From Asaia sp. W19 (lineage in GTDB: Bacteria; Pseudomonadota; Alphaproteobacteria; Acetobacterales; Acetobacteraceae), in NCBI RefSeq assembly GCF_003994335.1, contig NZ_PNQZ01000070.1, positions 98,185 through 162,184 on the forward strand: 64,000 nt of DNA, in the 5' to 3' direction. Both the position numbers and the translations under genes were made by a program. Below are positions 1-8,166 of this stretch, piece by piece. How positions within the stretch are numbered: position 1 is the first letter of the stretch; each line of letters begins with the position of its first letter. The notes beneath the pieces were generated by a model, which worked only from the letters and a program-made list of their open reading frames with translations, was not told the origin of the DNA and did not search any database.

Positions 1-537
1 GAGGCCTGGCAGAAGACTCGCGACCCTGCCCCACGACGCACCACCGAGAACAGGAGAAGACTGCAAACTGGCCATGGAAGATCCTTTCGACCTCATGGCT
101 AAGCGTCGGAGAAATAGAATTCCAATGCATTGTTTTGGACATTACAATCGATTTTTTCGATGGTTCTCAAGGAAGGGTCTCCTCGACCGTCCCAGTGCGA
201 CGAGGCAGTTTTCCTCACCCACCGGACGTGATCGCGCGGACGACGGAACGCGGTGCACGTGAAGCCCCCGCTGCGTGACCGCTTTCACAAGACGTCACGC
301 ACATGGGCATGGGAGAGAGGAGCGAAGCCGCTGCCCCGCGAGAGGCGAGAGAAGCGGTTCCTCTCTTTCGAGTAACGAGCGCGGAGCGTCTTTGCGTCAT
401 ATCGCCCGGGATGCTTCAGGTCAGGCTCGCTATTTCATCAATCCTTCACAACTCGATCATGGAAGGTTCACACACTGTAACGAACTCTCCGAATAGGGTG
501 CGCCGCGTTCCAGCCCGTCTTAAAGGAAAGTTTACTG
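1..537. other. Gene-poor left edge upstream of TonB receptor
   Basis: No convincing intact gene. The frame from base 2 to 262 is open and may contain a decayed transposase scrap, listed separately. A small inverted repeat (ATCGA, five T, TCGAT) lies at 147-161. The last part must hold the promoter of the receptor gene that starts at 538; its ribosome site (AAAGGAAAG, about 522-530) is visible, but I could not pick a -35/-10 pair with confidence. No riboswitch was recognised. Confidence 0.5.
74..262 (+). pseudogene. Possible degenerate IS5-type transposase fragment
   Basis: A 62-codon open frame contains the stretch FGHYNRFFRWFSRKGLLDR, about residues 21-39. It resembles the N-terminal signature of IS5-family transposases, in which a 'W-R-D-x-P-x-x-FG-x-x-x-x-V-x-x-R-F-x-x-W' pattern precedes a 'K-G-V/L' segment. 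The preceding 'WRD-P' residues are not conserved, nothing transposase-like follows, and there are no visible terminal inverted repeats. The frame stays open upstream to the window edge, so the element could begin outside. It could equally be a chance open frame. Confidence 0.2.
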
Positions 538-2955
538 ATGAAGCTTCGCAAGCAGCGCCGCGCTCTCACGCTGTCTCTCTTCTGCTCCCCCCTCGCCCTG
601 ATGAGCGCCACCGCCCAGGCCGCAGAAGCGAAGCTTCCCGTCCATCAGAATGCAGCGCCCGCCTCGCAGGTTCAGGCGCACGGCTCGTCACGCAAAGCAA
701 AGGCTCTCGTCTCCACCGCCCCGGCGGAAGAGGTCATCGCAACCGCGCGACGCACCCGCTCCGAGCAGAGCGTCGGCCACACGCAACTTCAGCGTATCCT
801 GCCTGGCGTGAGCCCGCTCAAGGCGTTGCAGATCCTGCCGGGCGTCGTATTCAACAATGCCGATCCCTGGGGCAATAACGAGCAGAACTCCTCGCTTTTC
901 ATCCATGGCTTCAATCAGAACCAGCTGGGCTATACGCTGGACGGCATTCCGCTGGGCGATCAGGCCTATGGCAATTACAACGGCCTCTCACCCCAGCGCG
1001 CCGTGATCAGCGAGAACGTGGGCAATGCCACTGTCGCGACCGGCTCCGGGGCACTCGGCACGGCCTCGACCTCCAATCTGGGCGGAACGCTGCTGTTTTC
1101 ATCCCTCGACCCCAAGCAGAAAATGGGTGGTCAGCTGGACCAGACTTTCGGCAGCTTCTCGACCTTCCGTACCTTTGCCCGCTTCGATACCGGCAATTTC
1201 GGCAACGGCAATTCGGCCTATATCTCATGGGCTCGTCAGGATGCCCGCGCCTGGGACTTCGCCGGTCATCAGGGCGGCAATCAGGTCAATGCGAAATTTG
1301 TGCACAAGGGCAGCAAGGACAAGATCACCTATTTCTTTGACTGGTCCGACAAGGTCGAACCCAATGAAGACGGCATCGTGCTACCCAATGGCTACGGCAC
1401 CTATGTGCGTCCCTTTACCTATCCCGATTTCAGCTATGCCAAATCCTATCTGAACTCTGCCGCCTACAAGAATGCCGGGCTGAATTACCGCAATTACTAC
1501 TCCGCAGCGCAGCGTGAGGATTTCCTGACCTATCTGGGCTGGCAGCATGATTTCAATGCCAACCTGCATTGGGACAACAAGCTCTATTATCATCACAATC
1601 TGGGCGAAGGCGTGGTCGCCGGGCCGATCACGGCCGCCGGTCTGCCCACGCTGTTCGGCGCGTATTTCCCGAACCAGAGCGCCAGCCAGCTCAGCAATGT
1701 GTTCGGCGGCTCGGGCTATGCCACACGCACGACCGAATACTGGGATAATCGCGGCGGCCTGCTCACGACGCTGCGCTACAAGCTCGGCCATCACGACCTC
1801 GAGGTCGGGGGCTGGTACGAGCGCAACAACAACACCCAGGCCCGTCGCTGGTATCCGCTGGATGCGAACAACCCGACCACGCCCTATGACCGCCAGCAGG
1901 ACGCACTGATCAAGCAGTACACGAACTATTTCTATACCAACACCTTCACCACCCATCTGCAGGATAGCTGGCGGGTGACGAAGAACTTCACCCTTTCGGC
2001 AGGTTTCAAGTCCGAGTTGGTCTATACCAATGGCACGCTGCCTGTGGCCGGCAAGCCGGGCTCGCTCTCACCGGCCACCGCCGTGACCGTGCCGGGCGGC
2101 ACCATTGCGGCCGTCAAGCCGTTCCTGCCCTCTTTCGGCGCTCTGTGGAACATCACGCCCAATGAGCAGTGGTTCGCCAATATCCAGGAAAACATGCGTT
2201 CCTATCAGGATGCGGGCTATGGCAATGCCACGCCCTGGGGCGCGACCAGCCAGGCCGCCTTCGAGGATTTCAAGAAGCACGGCAAGGTCGAGACCTCATG
2301 GACCTATGAAACCGGCCTGCGCACCCATCACCATGTCAATCTCGGGCCGCTGACCGATATCTCGGCTCAGGCCGAATATTACCACGTGCATTTCTCGAAC
2401 CGTCTGGTTGCCATCGCTACCACTCAGTCGCTGTCTTCCATCATCGGTTCGGCCACGACGCTCGCCAATGTGGGCTCGGTCACGACAGACGGTATGGATT
2501 TCTCCTTCACCGCGCAGTTCGGCCCGCATTTCTCGCTCTATAACGGGCTGAGCTATAACAAGTCGGTCTATAACGACGATTACAACTCCGGCACGTCCAC
2601 CATCCGCATTGCAGGCCGCAATGTGGCCGGTCAGCCTGACTGGACCGAGAAGTTCGTTGCCACCACGAACTGGGGCAATTTCTACGGCCAGTTCATCGGT
2701 GATGTGATGGGCAAGCGCTACACGACCTACACCAACGACCTTTGGGCCTCGCCCACCGCACAGTTCAGCATGAATGCGGGCTATACCATTCACGGCATTC
2801 CCCATATTCCGGCCTTGCGCGTTCAGGGCAATATCACCAACCTGACCAACACCAAGGGCTGGTCCACGGTCAATGTGAACCAGGTCTCCAACCAGTTCAC
2901 CGCCTTCCCCATCGCGCCGCGCATGTATTTCCTGACCCTGAGCGCCACCTGGTAA
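538..2955 (+). CDS. TonB-dependent outer-membrane receptor
   Basis: Outer-membrane, TonB-energised importer of 805 residues. A signal peptide runs to about residue 29 (...SATAQAAEA). A TonB-box-like segment (AEEVIATARR) lies near residues 62-71. A plug domain follows (about 75-210, with TLDGIPLGDQAYGNYNG and VATGSGALGT), then a long Tyr/Asn/Trp-rich 22-strand-type barrel ending in an aromatic residue (SATW). The start at ATG 538 is supported by AAAGGAAAG about 8 bases upstream. The substrate cannot be read from the sequence. The adjacent glycerophosphodiesterase and HAD phosphatase genes suggest a phosphorus-containing organic substrate (inference). It lacks the siderophore-receptor features seen in the second receptor at 14767-17049. 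Confidence 0.9.
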   Translation: MKLRKQRRALTLSLFCSPLALMSATAQAAEAKLPVHQNAAPASQVQAHGSSRKAKALVSTAPAEEVIATARRTRSEQSVGHTQLQRILPGVSPLKALQILPGVVFNNADPWGNNEQNSSLFIHGFNQNQLGYTLDGIPLGDQAYGNYNGLSPQRAVISENVGNATVATGSGALGTASTSNLGGTLLFSSLDPKQKMGGQLDQTFGSFSTFRTFARFDTGNFGNGNSAYISWARQDARAWDFAGHQGGNQVNAKFVHKGSKDKITYFFDWSDKVEPNEDGIVLPNGYGTYVRPFTYPDFSYAKSYLNSAAYKNAGLNYRNYYSAAQREDFLTYLGWQHDFNANLHWDNKLYYHHNLGEGVVAGPITAAGLPTLFGAYFPNQSASQLSNVFGGSGYATRTTEYWDNRGGLLTTLRYKLGHHDLEVGGWYERNNNTQARRWYPLDANNPTTPYDRQQDALIKQYTNYFYTNTFTTHLQDSWRVTKNFTLSAGFKSELVYTNGTLPVAGKPGSLSPATAVTVPGGTIAAVKPFLPSFGALWNITPNEQWFANIQENMRSYQDAGYGNATPWGATSQAAFEDFKKHGKVETSWTYETGLRTHHHVNLGPLTDISAQAEYYHVHFSNRLVAIATTQSLSSIIGSATTLANVGSVTTDGMDFSFTAQFGPHFSLYNGLSYNKSVYNDDYNSGTSTIRIAGRNVAGQPDWTEKFVATTNWGNFYGQFIGDVMGKRYTTYTNDLWASPTAQFSMNAGYTIHGIPHIPALRVQGNITNLTNTKGWSTVNVNQVSNQFTAFPIAPRMYFLTLSATW

Positions 2956-2996
2956 TCCGGTTCGGTCCGAAGGCGGCATAAAGCCGCAACCAGAAA

Positions 2997-3040
2997 ACAG
3001 GAGCGCCATCTGCCACCCGGTCGGGCAGCATCGCTCCTGT
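2997..3040 (+). terminator. Stem-loop after TonB receptor gene
   Basis: A perfect 9-bp inverted repeat (ACAGGAGCG at 2997-3005, CGCTCCTGT at 3032-3040) encloses a second short stem (CTGCC/GGCAG). It sits 42 bases after the receptor stop and before the phosphodiesterase gene. No T-run follows, so it may be an attenuating or mRNA-stabilising hairpin rather than a full terminator. Confidence 0.4.
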
Positions 3041-3098
3041 CGTCACACCGCCTCTTCCCGGCCGGGTCATGACGGGGACAGGCTTCAGGAGAGCTGAT

Positions 3099-4211
3099 TT
3101 GCTGTCACGTCGTCACACCCTCTTTCTCGGCCTCGCCGGGATCTGCGCCCCTGCTCTGACACCGCGCGCTTTCGCTGCCCCCTCTCTGGCGCCCAAGCCG
3201 CTCGTTTTCGCGCATCGCGGCGCCTCCGCCCTGCGCCCCGAACACACCCTGGCCTCCTATGCCAAGGCCATGGAAGACGGTGCCGATTACATCGAGCCTG
3301 ATCTGGTCATGACAAAGGACGGCGTGCTGATCGTGCGTCATGAGAGCAATATCGCCGATACTACTGATGTCGCTTCCCGTCCGGAATTTGCCGCCCGCAA
3401 GCGCAGCCTGACCATAGATGGCCAGAAAGAGACGGGCTGGTTCACCACCGATTTCACCCTGGCAGAACTCAAGACTCTGAGGGCAAAAGAGCGCCTGCCC
3501 CAGCTTCGCCCTCATAACACGCGCTATGACGGGCATTTCGATGTGCCGACCTTTGAGGAAGTCATCGATTTTGTGGCCGGTGAGTCTGCCGCGCGCGGCA
3601 AGGCGTTCGGGCTTATTCCCGAAATCAAGAATTCCACCCATTTCCACAGCCTCGGTCTGGACCCGGAAACCGCGTTCCTGCGCACCATCGCGGCGCATGA
3701 ATACACCCGTCAGGCCCCTCTGGAGCTCCAGTCTTTCGAAACAACCAATCTGAAGGCGATCGGCGACAAGACGCGCGCGATCAACCCGCAGGCACGGGTC
3801 ATGTTCCTGATGGGCGAGCCCGGCCAGACACCGCCCGATCTGCTTGGCAAGAGTGACGCCCAAACCTTCGGCGACTTCATGAAGCCCGAAGGCCTGCGCG
3901 CCATACGCCGGTTTGCCGACGTGATCGGCCCTTCCAATACGGATCTGATTCCACGCAAGCCCGATGGCTCATGGGGCACACCCACGACACTGATCACCGA
4001 CGCGCATGGGGCAGGGCTGCTGGTGCATTCCTATACGGCACGTCCGGAAAACTACTGTCTGCCGAAGGAGCTGCGTGATGGCGGGGCACTCAACGCCCGC
4101 AACCCGCAGGGCATGATCGCCGAGGTCAAACGCTATCTCGATATGGGTCTGGATGGATTTTTCACCGATGATCCGGCTTTGGGTCGTCTGGCAGTCGATA
4201 CGGCGGGGTGA
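3099..4211 (+). CDS. Glycerophosphodiester phosphodiesterase (GlpQ type)
   Basis: Hydrolyses glycerophosphodiesters to glycerol 3-phosphate and an alcohol; probably periplasmic. GDPD motifs are clear: FAHRGASALRPEHT near the mature N-terminus (catalytic His and Arg), then E-P-D (metal ligands) and VRHE with the second catalytic His. The N-terminus reads MLSRRHTLFLGLAG..., a twin-arginine signal pattern followed by AFA-APS. I place the start at TTG 3099 because AGGAGAG (3087-3093) is correctly spaced before it; an in-frame ATG at 3069 has no ribosome site. It is about 370 residues long, normal for the secreted GlpQ type. Its position after a TonB receptor and before a HAD phosphatase fits a scavenging role (inference). 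Confidence 0.88.
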   Translation: MLSRRHTLFLGLAGICAPALTPRAFAAPSLAPKPLVFAHRGASALRPEHTLASYAKAMEDGADYIEPDLVMTKDGVLIVRHESNIADTTDVASRPEFAARKRSLTIDGQKETGWFTTDFTLAELKTLRAKERLPQLRPHNTRYDGHFDVPTFEEVIDFVAGESAARGKAFGLIPEIKNSTHFHSLGLDPETAFLRTIAAHEYTRQAPLELQSFETTNLKAIGDKTRAINPQARVMFLMGEPGQTPPDLLGKSDAQTFGDFMKPEGLRAIRRFADVIGPSNTDLIPRKPDGSWGTPTTLITDAHGAGLLVHSYTARPENYCLPKELRDGGALNARNPQGMIAEVKRYLDMGLDGFFTDDPALGRLAVDTAG

Positions 4212-4249
4212 TCGGATAATTTGATCCGGCACAAACTTGCCTGCGTTGG

Positions 4250-4285
4250 ACAGGTCATGCAGGGTCTGCGCCCTGTGTGACCTGT
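4250..4285 (+). terminator. Stem-loop between phosphodiesterase and HAD genes
   Basis: A perfect 8-bp repeat (ACAGGTCA at 4250-4257, TGACCTGT at 4278-4285) encloses an inner CAGGG/CCCTG stem with loop TCTGCG. It lies between stop 4211 and start 4306 and has no strong T-run. It may limit read-through or act as a processing site. Confidence 0.35.
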
Positions 4286-4305
4286 TCTCATAACGGAGAT
4301 TTCTC

Positions 4306-4983
4306 TTGGCCGAGCATGATTTGTTTCCCGGTAAAGCCTTCGATGCCTTCCTGTTCGATATGGATGGTACGATCCTCACCTCCATTATCGCGGCAGAGCG
4401 CGTCTGGACCCTCTGGGCGCAAAAGCATGGCCTCGATGTCGAGAAATTCCTCCCCACCATCCATGGCGTCCAGACCATCGAAACCATACGCCGTCAGAAA
4501 TTGCCGGGCGTCGATCCGGTGGCTGAAGCGCATTGGATCACCAGCCGTGAGCTGGAGGATACGCATGGCATCGACCCTATCCCCGGTGCCACGGCCTTTC
4601 TGAACAGCCTGCCCGCCGATCGCTGGGCTATCGTCACCTCGGCCTCACGCGAGCTTGCGCTCAAGCGCATCGAGATTGCCGGGCTGCCTATGCCTGCAAT
4701 CCTGATCACGGCGGAAGATGCGCCGAATGGCAAACCTGCGCCCGATTGCTTCCTGCTGGGCGCAGAGCGTCTGGGCTTCAAGGCGGAGAATTGCGCGGTG
4801 TTCGAGGACGCCCCTGCCGGGATCAAGGCGGGAGAGGCCGCAGGTGCCAGCGTGGTGGTGATCACGGCCACCCATACCCACGAAGTCGATGTGCCCCATC
4901 CCACCGTGCCGGGTTACGAGGCGCTCAAGGCGCATCGCCTGCCGGATGGCCGTCTGTCGATTCTGGGCGACGATGCCCGCTGA
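4306..4983 (+). CDS. HAD-superfamily phosphatase (subfamily IA)
   Basis: A 225-residue cytosolic phosphatase of the sugar-phosphatase/glycerol-3-phosphatase group. Motif I is FLFDMDGT (about residues 17-24, nucleophile and acid aspartates), motif II is VTSAS, motif III is GKPAPDCF with the lysine, and motif IV is VFEDAPAGIKAG. A helical cap follows motif I. The start is TTG at 4306, supported by GGAG nine bases upstream; no in-frame ATG lies near the N-terminus. It resembles yeast GPP1 and E. coli sugar phosphatases, so glycerol 3-phosphate from the preceding phosphodiesterase is a plausible substrate, though this is inference from position. The NUDIX gene follows after 18 bases. Confidence 0.85.
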   Translation: MAEHDLFPGKAFDAFLFDMDGTILTSIIAAERVWTLWAQKHGLDVEKFLPTIHGVQTIETIRRQKLPGVDPVAEAHWITSRELEDTHGIDPIPGATAFLNSLPADRWAIVTSASRELALKRIEIAGLPMPAILITAEDAPNGKPAPDCFLLGAERLGFKAENCAVFEDAPAGIKAGEAAGASVVVITATHTHEVDVPHPTVPGYEALKAHRLPDGRLSILGDDAR

Positions 4984-5001
4984 GACAGTCTGAAACCTGC
5001 C

Positions 5002-5400
5002 ATGTCTGTCATCACCATTGCTGCCGCCCTGTTCCATGACGGGGCGGGCAGGCTCCTGCTTGTACGCAAACGTGACACGCGAGCCTTCATGCAGCCCGGC
5101 GGCAAGATCGAGCCGGGCGAGACCCCGCAGGCCGCGCTGTTGCGCGAAATCGGCGAAGAACTCGGCATTCAGCCGGACGAAACTTCATGCCGTTTCCTCG
5201 GAAAGATCGAGGCCCCCGCTGCCAATGAACCCGGCCATATCGTGCGCGCCGATCTCTTCACCCTGCTCTGGCCCGGCCCCGTCTCTATTGCCGCCGAAAT
5301 CGAAGAAGCGCTCTGGGTGACGCCCGAAGAGGCACAGGCCCTGCCTCTTGCCCCGCTCACCCGTGATTGCGTTCTGCCTCTGTATCCCCTGATTTCCTGA
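5002..5400 (+). CDS. NUDIX hydrolase (MutT-like)
   Basis: A 132-residue Nudix pyrophosphohydrolase. The full Nudix box is visible at about residues 32-54: it begins GGKIEPGE, ends REIGEELGI and matches G-x5-E-x7-R-E-U-x-E-E-x-G-U. The N-terminal strand (ITIAAALFHDGAGRLLLVRK) and short length fit MutT-type nucleotide-pool cleansing or another small nucleoside-diphosphate substrate; specificity cannot be read. It follows the HAD gene closely and is probably co-transcribed. The stop at 5400 is 93 bases before htpG, which appears to have its own promoter. Confidence 0.85.
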   Translation: MSVITIAAALFHDGAGRLLLVRKRDTRAFMQPGGKIEPGETPQAALLREIGEELGIQPDETSCRFLGKIEAPAANEPGHIVRADLFTLLWPGPVSIAAEIEEALWVTPEEAQALPLAPLTRDCVLPLYPLIS

Positions 5401-5412
5401 AACCGCGCCTCT

Positions 5413-5447
5413 CTTGAAAATTCAGGGCCGGATTTCTACTTTCCCAT
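5413..5447 (+). promoter_or_regulatory. Possible heat-shock (sigma-32) promoter of htpG
   Basis: CTTGAA at 5413-5418 and CTACTTTCCCAT at 5436-5447 lie 47 to 80 bases before the htpG start. Alphaproteobacterial RpoH promoters have CTTG, a 17-18 base gap and a CYTAT-type -10. Here the gap is about 19 bases and the -10 match is partial, so the call rests partly on the known heat-shock control of htpG. Confidence 0.3.
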
Positions 5448-5493
5448 GCAAATCAGTGCTCTTGTGGCACCAACATAGTCTTGAGGGATCTCC

Positions 5494-7362
5494 ATGACCG
5501 AAAATACCGAAAAAGATCAGGTCCAGGGCGCCGAGAAGCATGAATTCAGCGCAGAAGTCGGGCGCCTGCTCGACCTTGTGGTTCATGCCCTCTATTCCGA
5601 GCGCGAGATCTTTTTGCGTGAGCTGGTGGCGAATGCAGCCGATGCTTCCGACAAGCGCCGTTTCGAGGCTCTGACCGACGCTGCCAAGGCACTGCCCGCA
5701 GATGCCGCCATTCGCATCAATCCAGACAAGGATGCCCGCCTGCTGACCATCAGCGATAACGGCGCGGGGATGAGCCGTGAGGATCTGGCGAGCAATCTGG
5801 GCACGATCGCGCGCTCCGGCACGCGCGCTTTTGGCGAGAAGCTGAACAGCGCCAAGCCTGAAGACCGCCCCAGCCTGATCGGCCAGTTCGGCGTCGGCTT
5901 TTATGCAGCCTTCATGGTGGCCGACAAGGTGGACGTGATTTCGCGCCAGCCCGGTTCCGATCAGGCCTGGCAGTGGTCGTCTGACGGCAAGGGCGCCTAC
6001 ACCATTGCGCCTGCCACGCGCGAGCAGCCCGGTACAGACATCATCCTGCATGTCAAAACCGATGCCGATGAATTTCTCGACGCCTGGCGTCTGCGCTCGA
6101 TCATCCGCAAATGGGCCGATCATATTTCCTGGCCGATCACGCTGCGTGAAGGTGAGGAAGACAAATCGGCCAATGAGGGCACGGCGCTGTGGCGCAAGTC
6201 GAAATCCGACATCACGCCCGAGCAGTACACCGAGTTCTACCGCCACGTTGCCCATCAGTTCGACGAGCCCTATGCGACCCTGCATTGGAGCGCAGAAGGC
6301 ACGACCGAATTCACGGCACTTCTGTTCATTCCCGGGGCCCGTCCGTTCGACTTCATGGAGCAGTCGCGTGAGAGCAAGGTGCATCTCCATGTGCGCCGCA
6401 TGTTCATCACCGACGAGGCCGAGCTCCTGCCGGCCTGGCTGCGCTTCGTAAAGGGCGTTGTCGACACCGAAGACCTGCCGCTGAACGTCTCGCGCGAAAT
6501 GCTGCAATCGACCCCCGTGTTGCAGCGCATCCGCAAGGCCGTGACCAAGCGCGTGATGACCGAAATCAAGAACCGCGCCAAGGATACGGAAAATGCCGAG
6601 TCCTTCGGCACTTTCTGGGAAAACTTTGGCCCGATCATCAAGGAAGGCATCTGGGAGGACTCAGAGCACCGCCAGGAGCTCGCCGCCCTGTCCCGCTTCC
6701 GTTCCACGGCGTCTGACGATCCGACCACGCTCGATGCCTATCTGACGCGCATGAAGCCGGGTCAGGAATCGATCTATTACCTGACGGGGGAAAACGCCGA
6801 GGCACTGGCCGCCTCGCCGCAGCTCGAAGGCTTCCGTGCCCGTGGCATCGAGGTGCTGCTGCTTTCCGATCAGGTGGACGGTTTCTGGCCCGATCGTCTG
6901 TCTTCCTATGAAGACAAGACCCTGAAATCCATCAACCAGGCCCATGGCGATCTGGAGAAATTCGAAGCCCCGACGCCGGAAGGCGAGGCTGCGGATCTCG
7001 AGAAGCTGATCCCGGCGCTCAAGGAAGCCCTTGGCGACGACGTGAAGGACGTGCGCGGCACGGTCCGTCTGGTCGGCAGCGCTGTGGTCATCACGAGCGA
7101 AGGCGGTCCCGATCTGATGATGCAGCGTCTGATGCGCCGCTCGGGTCAGGGCATGCCCCCGGCAGCCCCGATCATGGAAATCAACCCGCATCATCCGCTC
7201 ATCCGTGATCTCGCGGCGCGGGTGGAGAAAGGGGAGAGCGTGGCGGATTTCGCCCGCGTTCTGCTGGATGTGGCCCGCATTCAGGATGGCGAGACCCTGC
7301 CCGACGCCGCAGGCTTCGCCCAGCGCCTGACTGCCATGCTGACGAGCGCAGCCACTGCGTGA
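5494..7362 (+). CDS. htpG: Molecular chaperone HtpG (Hsp90)
   Basis: Cytosolic ATP-dependent Hsp90 chaperone of 622 residues, the normal bacterial length. The N-terminal GHKL ATPase domain shows [20 protein letters not shown] (catalytic Glu and ATP-binding Asn), the DNGAGM loop and [12 protein letters not shown]. The middle domain contains the [11 protein letters not shown] segment, and the C-terminal dimerisation domain includes a residual MMQRLMRR helix. The start at ATG 5494 has GAGGGATCTCC upstream. A strong stem-loop at 7480-7513 ends the transcript, and a possible heat-shock promoter lies upstream. Confidence 0.97.
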   Translation: MTENTEKDQVQGAEKHEFSAEVGRLLDLVVHALYSEREIFLRELVANAADASDKRRFEALTDAAKALPADAAIRINPDKDARLLTISDNGAGMSREDLASNLGTIARSGTRAFGEKLNSAKPEDRPSLIGQFGVGFYAAFMVADKVDVISRQPGSDQAWQWSSDGKGAYTIAPATREQPGTDIILHVKTDADEFLDAWRLRSIIRKWADHISWPITLREGEEDKSANEGTALWRKSKSDITPEQYTEFYRHVAHQFDEPYATLHWSAEGTTEFTALLFIPGARPFDFMEQSRESKVHLHVRRMFITDEAELLPAWLRFVKGVVDTEDLPLNVSREMLQSTPVLQRIRKAVTKRVMTEIKNRAKDTENAESFGTFWENFGPIIKEGIWEDSEHRQELAALSRFRSTASDDPTTLDAYLTRMKPGQESIYYLTGENAEALAASPQLEGFRARGIEVLLLSDQVDGFWPDRLSSYEDKTLKSINQAHGDLEKFEAPTPEGEAADLEKLIPALKEALGDDVKDVRGTVRLVGSAVVITSEGGPDLMMQRLMRRSGQGMPPAAPIMEINPHHPLIRDLAARVEKGESVADFARVLLDVARIQDGETLPDAAGFAQRLTAMLTSAATA

Positions 7363-7734
7363 ACGGTTAGTGCCGTTCGGTAAGCGTTGCACGCGATAAG
7401 GGTGCCCAGGGCAGCGTTCAGCGTGCGCGTTTGGCACCAGACGTGGCATCATGGTCGGGTGAGACGAAAACCAGCTTAGAAGAAGGCCCGTACCTCGCAG
7501 TACGGGCCTTCTTCATGCCTGCCCCTCCCGGACGCGCCTCCCTGCCTGACCGAGAGGGAGATCAGGCGGAGCCGCGCTTTTCCCCGATTTCAGGCCTTGC
7601 CTCTGCCTGAGTCTGAAGTCTGAAGTCTGAGCCATCGTCGATACGCGAAATCTCTGCAACTTCGCCTCAACCGAATGAGTTCTCTACCTCCTCCAGGGAG
7701 GCCCGTAGGCCGCCATGCAAAAGGAAGTCGGATC
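7363..7734. other. Intergenic region after htpG
   Basis: It contains the htpG terminator (7480-7513), then a three-copy tandem GTCTGAA repeat at about 7611-7630, then AAAGGAAG about 8 bases before the small gene that starts at 7735. No further gene is visible. Confidence 0.6.
7480..7513 (+). terminator. Strong stem-loop terminator of htpG
   Basis: A perfect 14-bp stem (AAGAAGGCCCGTAC at 7480-7493, GTACGGGCCTTCTT at 7500-7513) has a 6-base loop, CTCGCA. The stem itself ends in T-rich sequence and starts A-rich, so it could work in both directions. Confidence 0.75.
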
Positions 7735-8058
7735 ATGACGCAGAGCAGCTTTCATCCCACCAAGGAAATGGCCTCGGCGGCACGCCACGGTCTGAAATTG
7801 CGCGAGAAATTCAATCGGGGTGGCACAGATTCAGGCGTCAAACGCGCCGAACAACTGGCTGAGCAGAGGGATCTGGATGAGAGCGATCTCAAATCCATGC
7901 ACAGCTTTTTCGCTCGCCACAAATCCGACCAGCATACCAAGACGCATGAATGGGGATCGGACAGCGACCCTTCGGCAGGCTATATCGCCTGGCTTCTATG
8001 GGGCGGAAACCCGGCACGGGACTGGGTCGAGCGCAAACTCGAGTCAATCAAGGCATAA
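7735..8058 (+). CDS. Small protein with a phage-type domain, function unknown
   Basis: 107 residues, no signal peptide or membrane segment. I chose ATG 7735 because AAAGGAAG precedes it by about 8 bases; an upstream ATG at 7675 lacks a site. The pattern 'A-x-x-GL-x-LR-x-KF-x-RGGT-x-x-GV-x-RA-x-x-L', then 'MHSFFARH', then 'PSAGYIAWLLWGGNPARDW' matches, from memory, a short domain found alone or attached to phage head and prohead-protease proteins, and in stand-alone bacterial genes. No biochemical role is known to me. It stands alone between the htpG terminator and the convergent Hint gene. It may be a domesticated phage gene. Confidence 0.7.
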   Translation: MTQSSFHPTKEMASAARHGLKLREKFNRGGTDSGVKRAEQLAEQRDLDESDLKSMHSFFARHKSDQHTKTHEWGSDSDPSAGYIAWLLWGGNPARDWVERKLESIKA

Positions 8059-8126
8059 CCGGGCCAGCGCCGGGCCCGTCTCCAGATTGGCATCATGCGC
8101 GCGAGCCCATGTCAAATGATCCATAG

Positions 8127-8149
8127 CGGAGATCGGTGAGATATCTCCG
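8127..8149. terminator. Stem-loop between convergent genes
   Basis: A 7-bp inverted repeat (CGGAGAT at 8127-8133, ATCTCCG at 8143-8149) with a 9-base loop lies between the small phage-type gene (+) and the Hint gene (-). No T-run is present; it may serve either strand. Confidence 0.3.
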
Positions 8150-8166
8150 CCACGGAACCGGCACGC

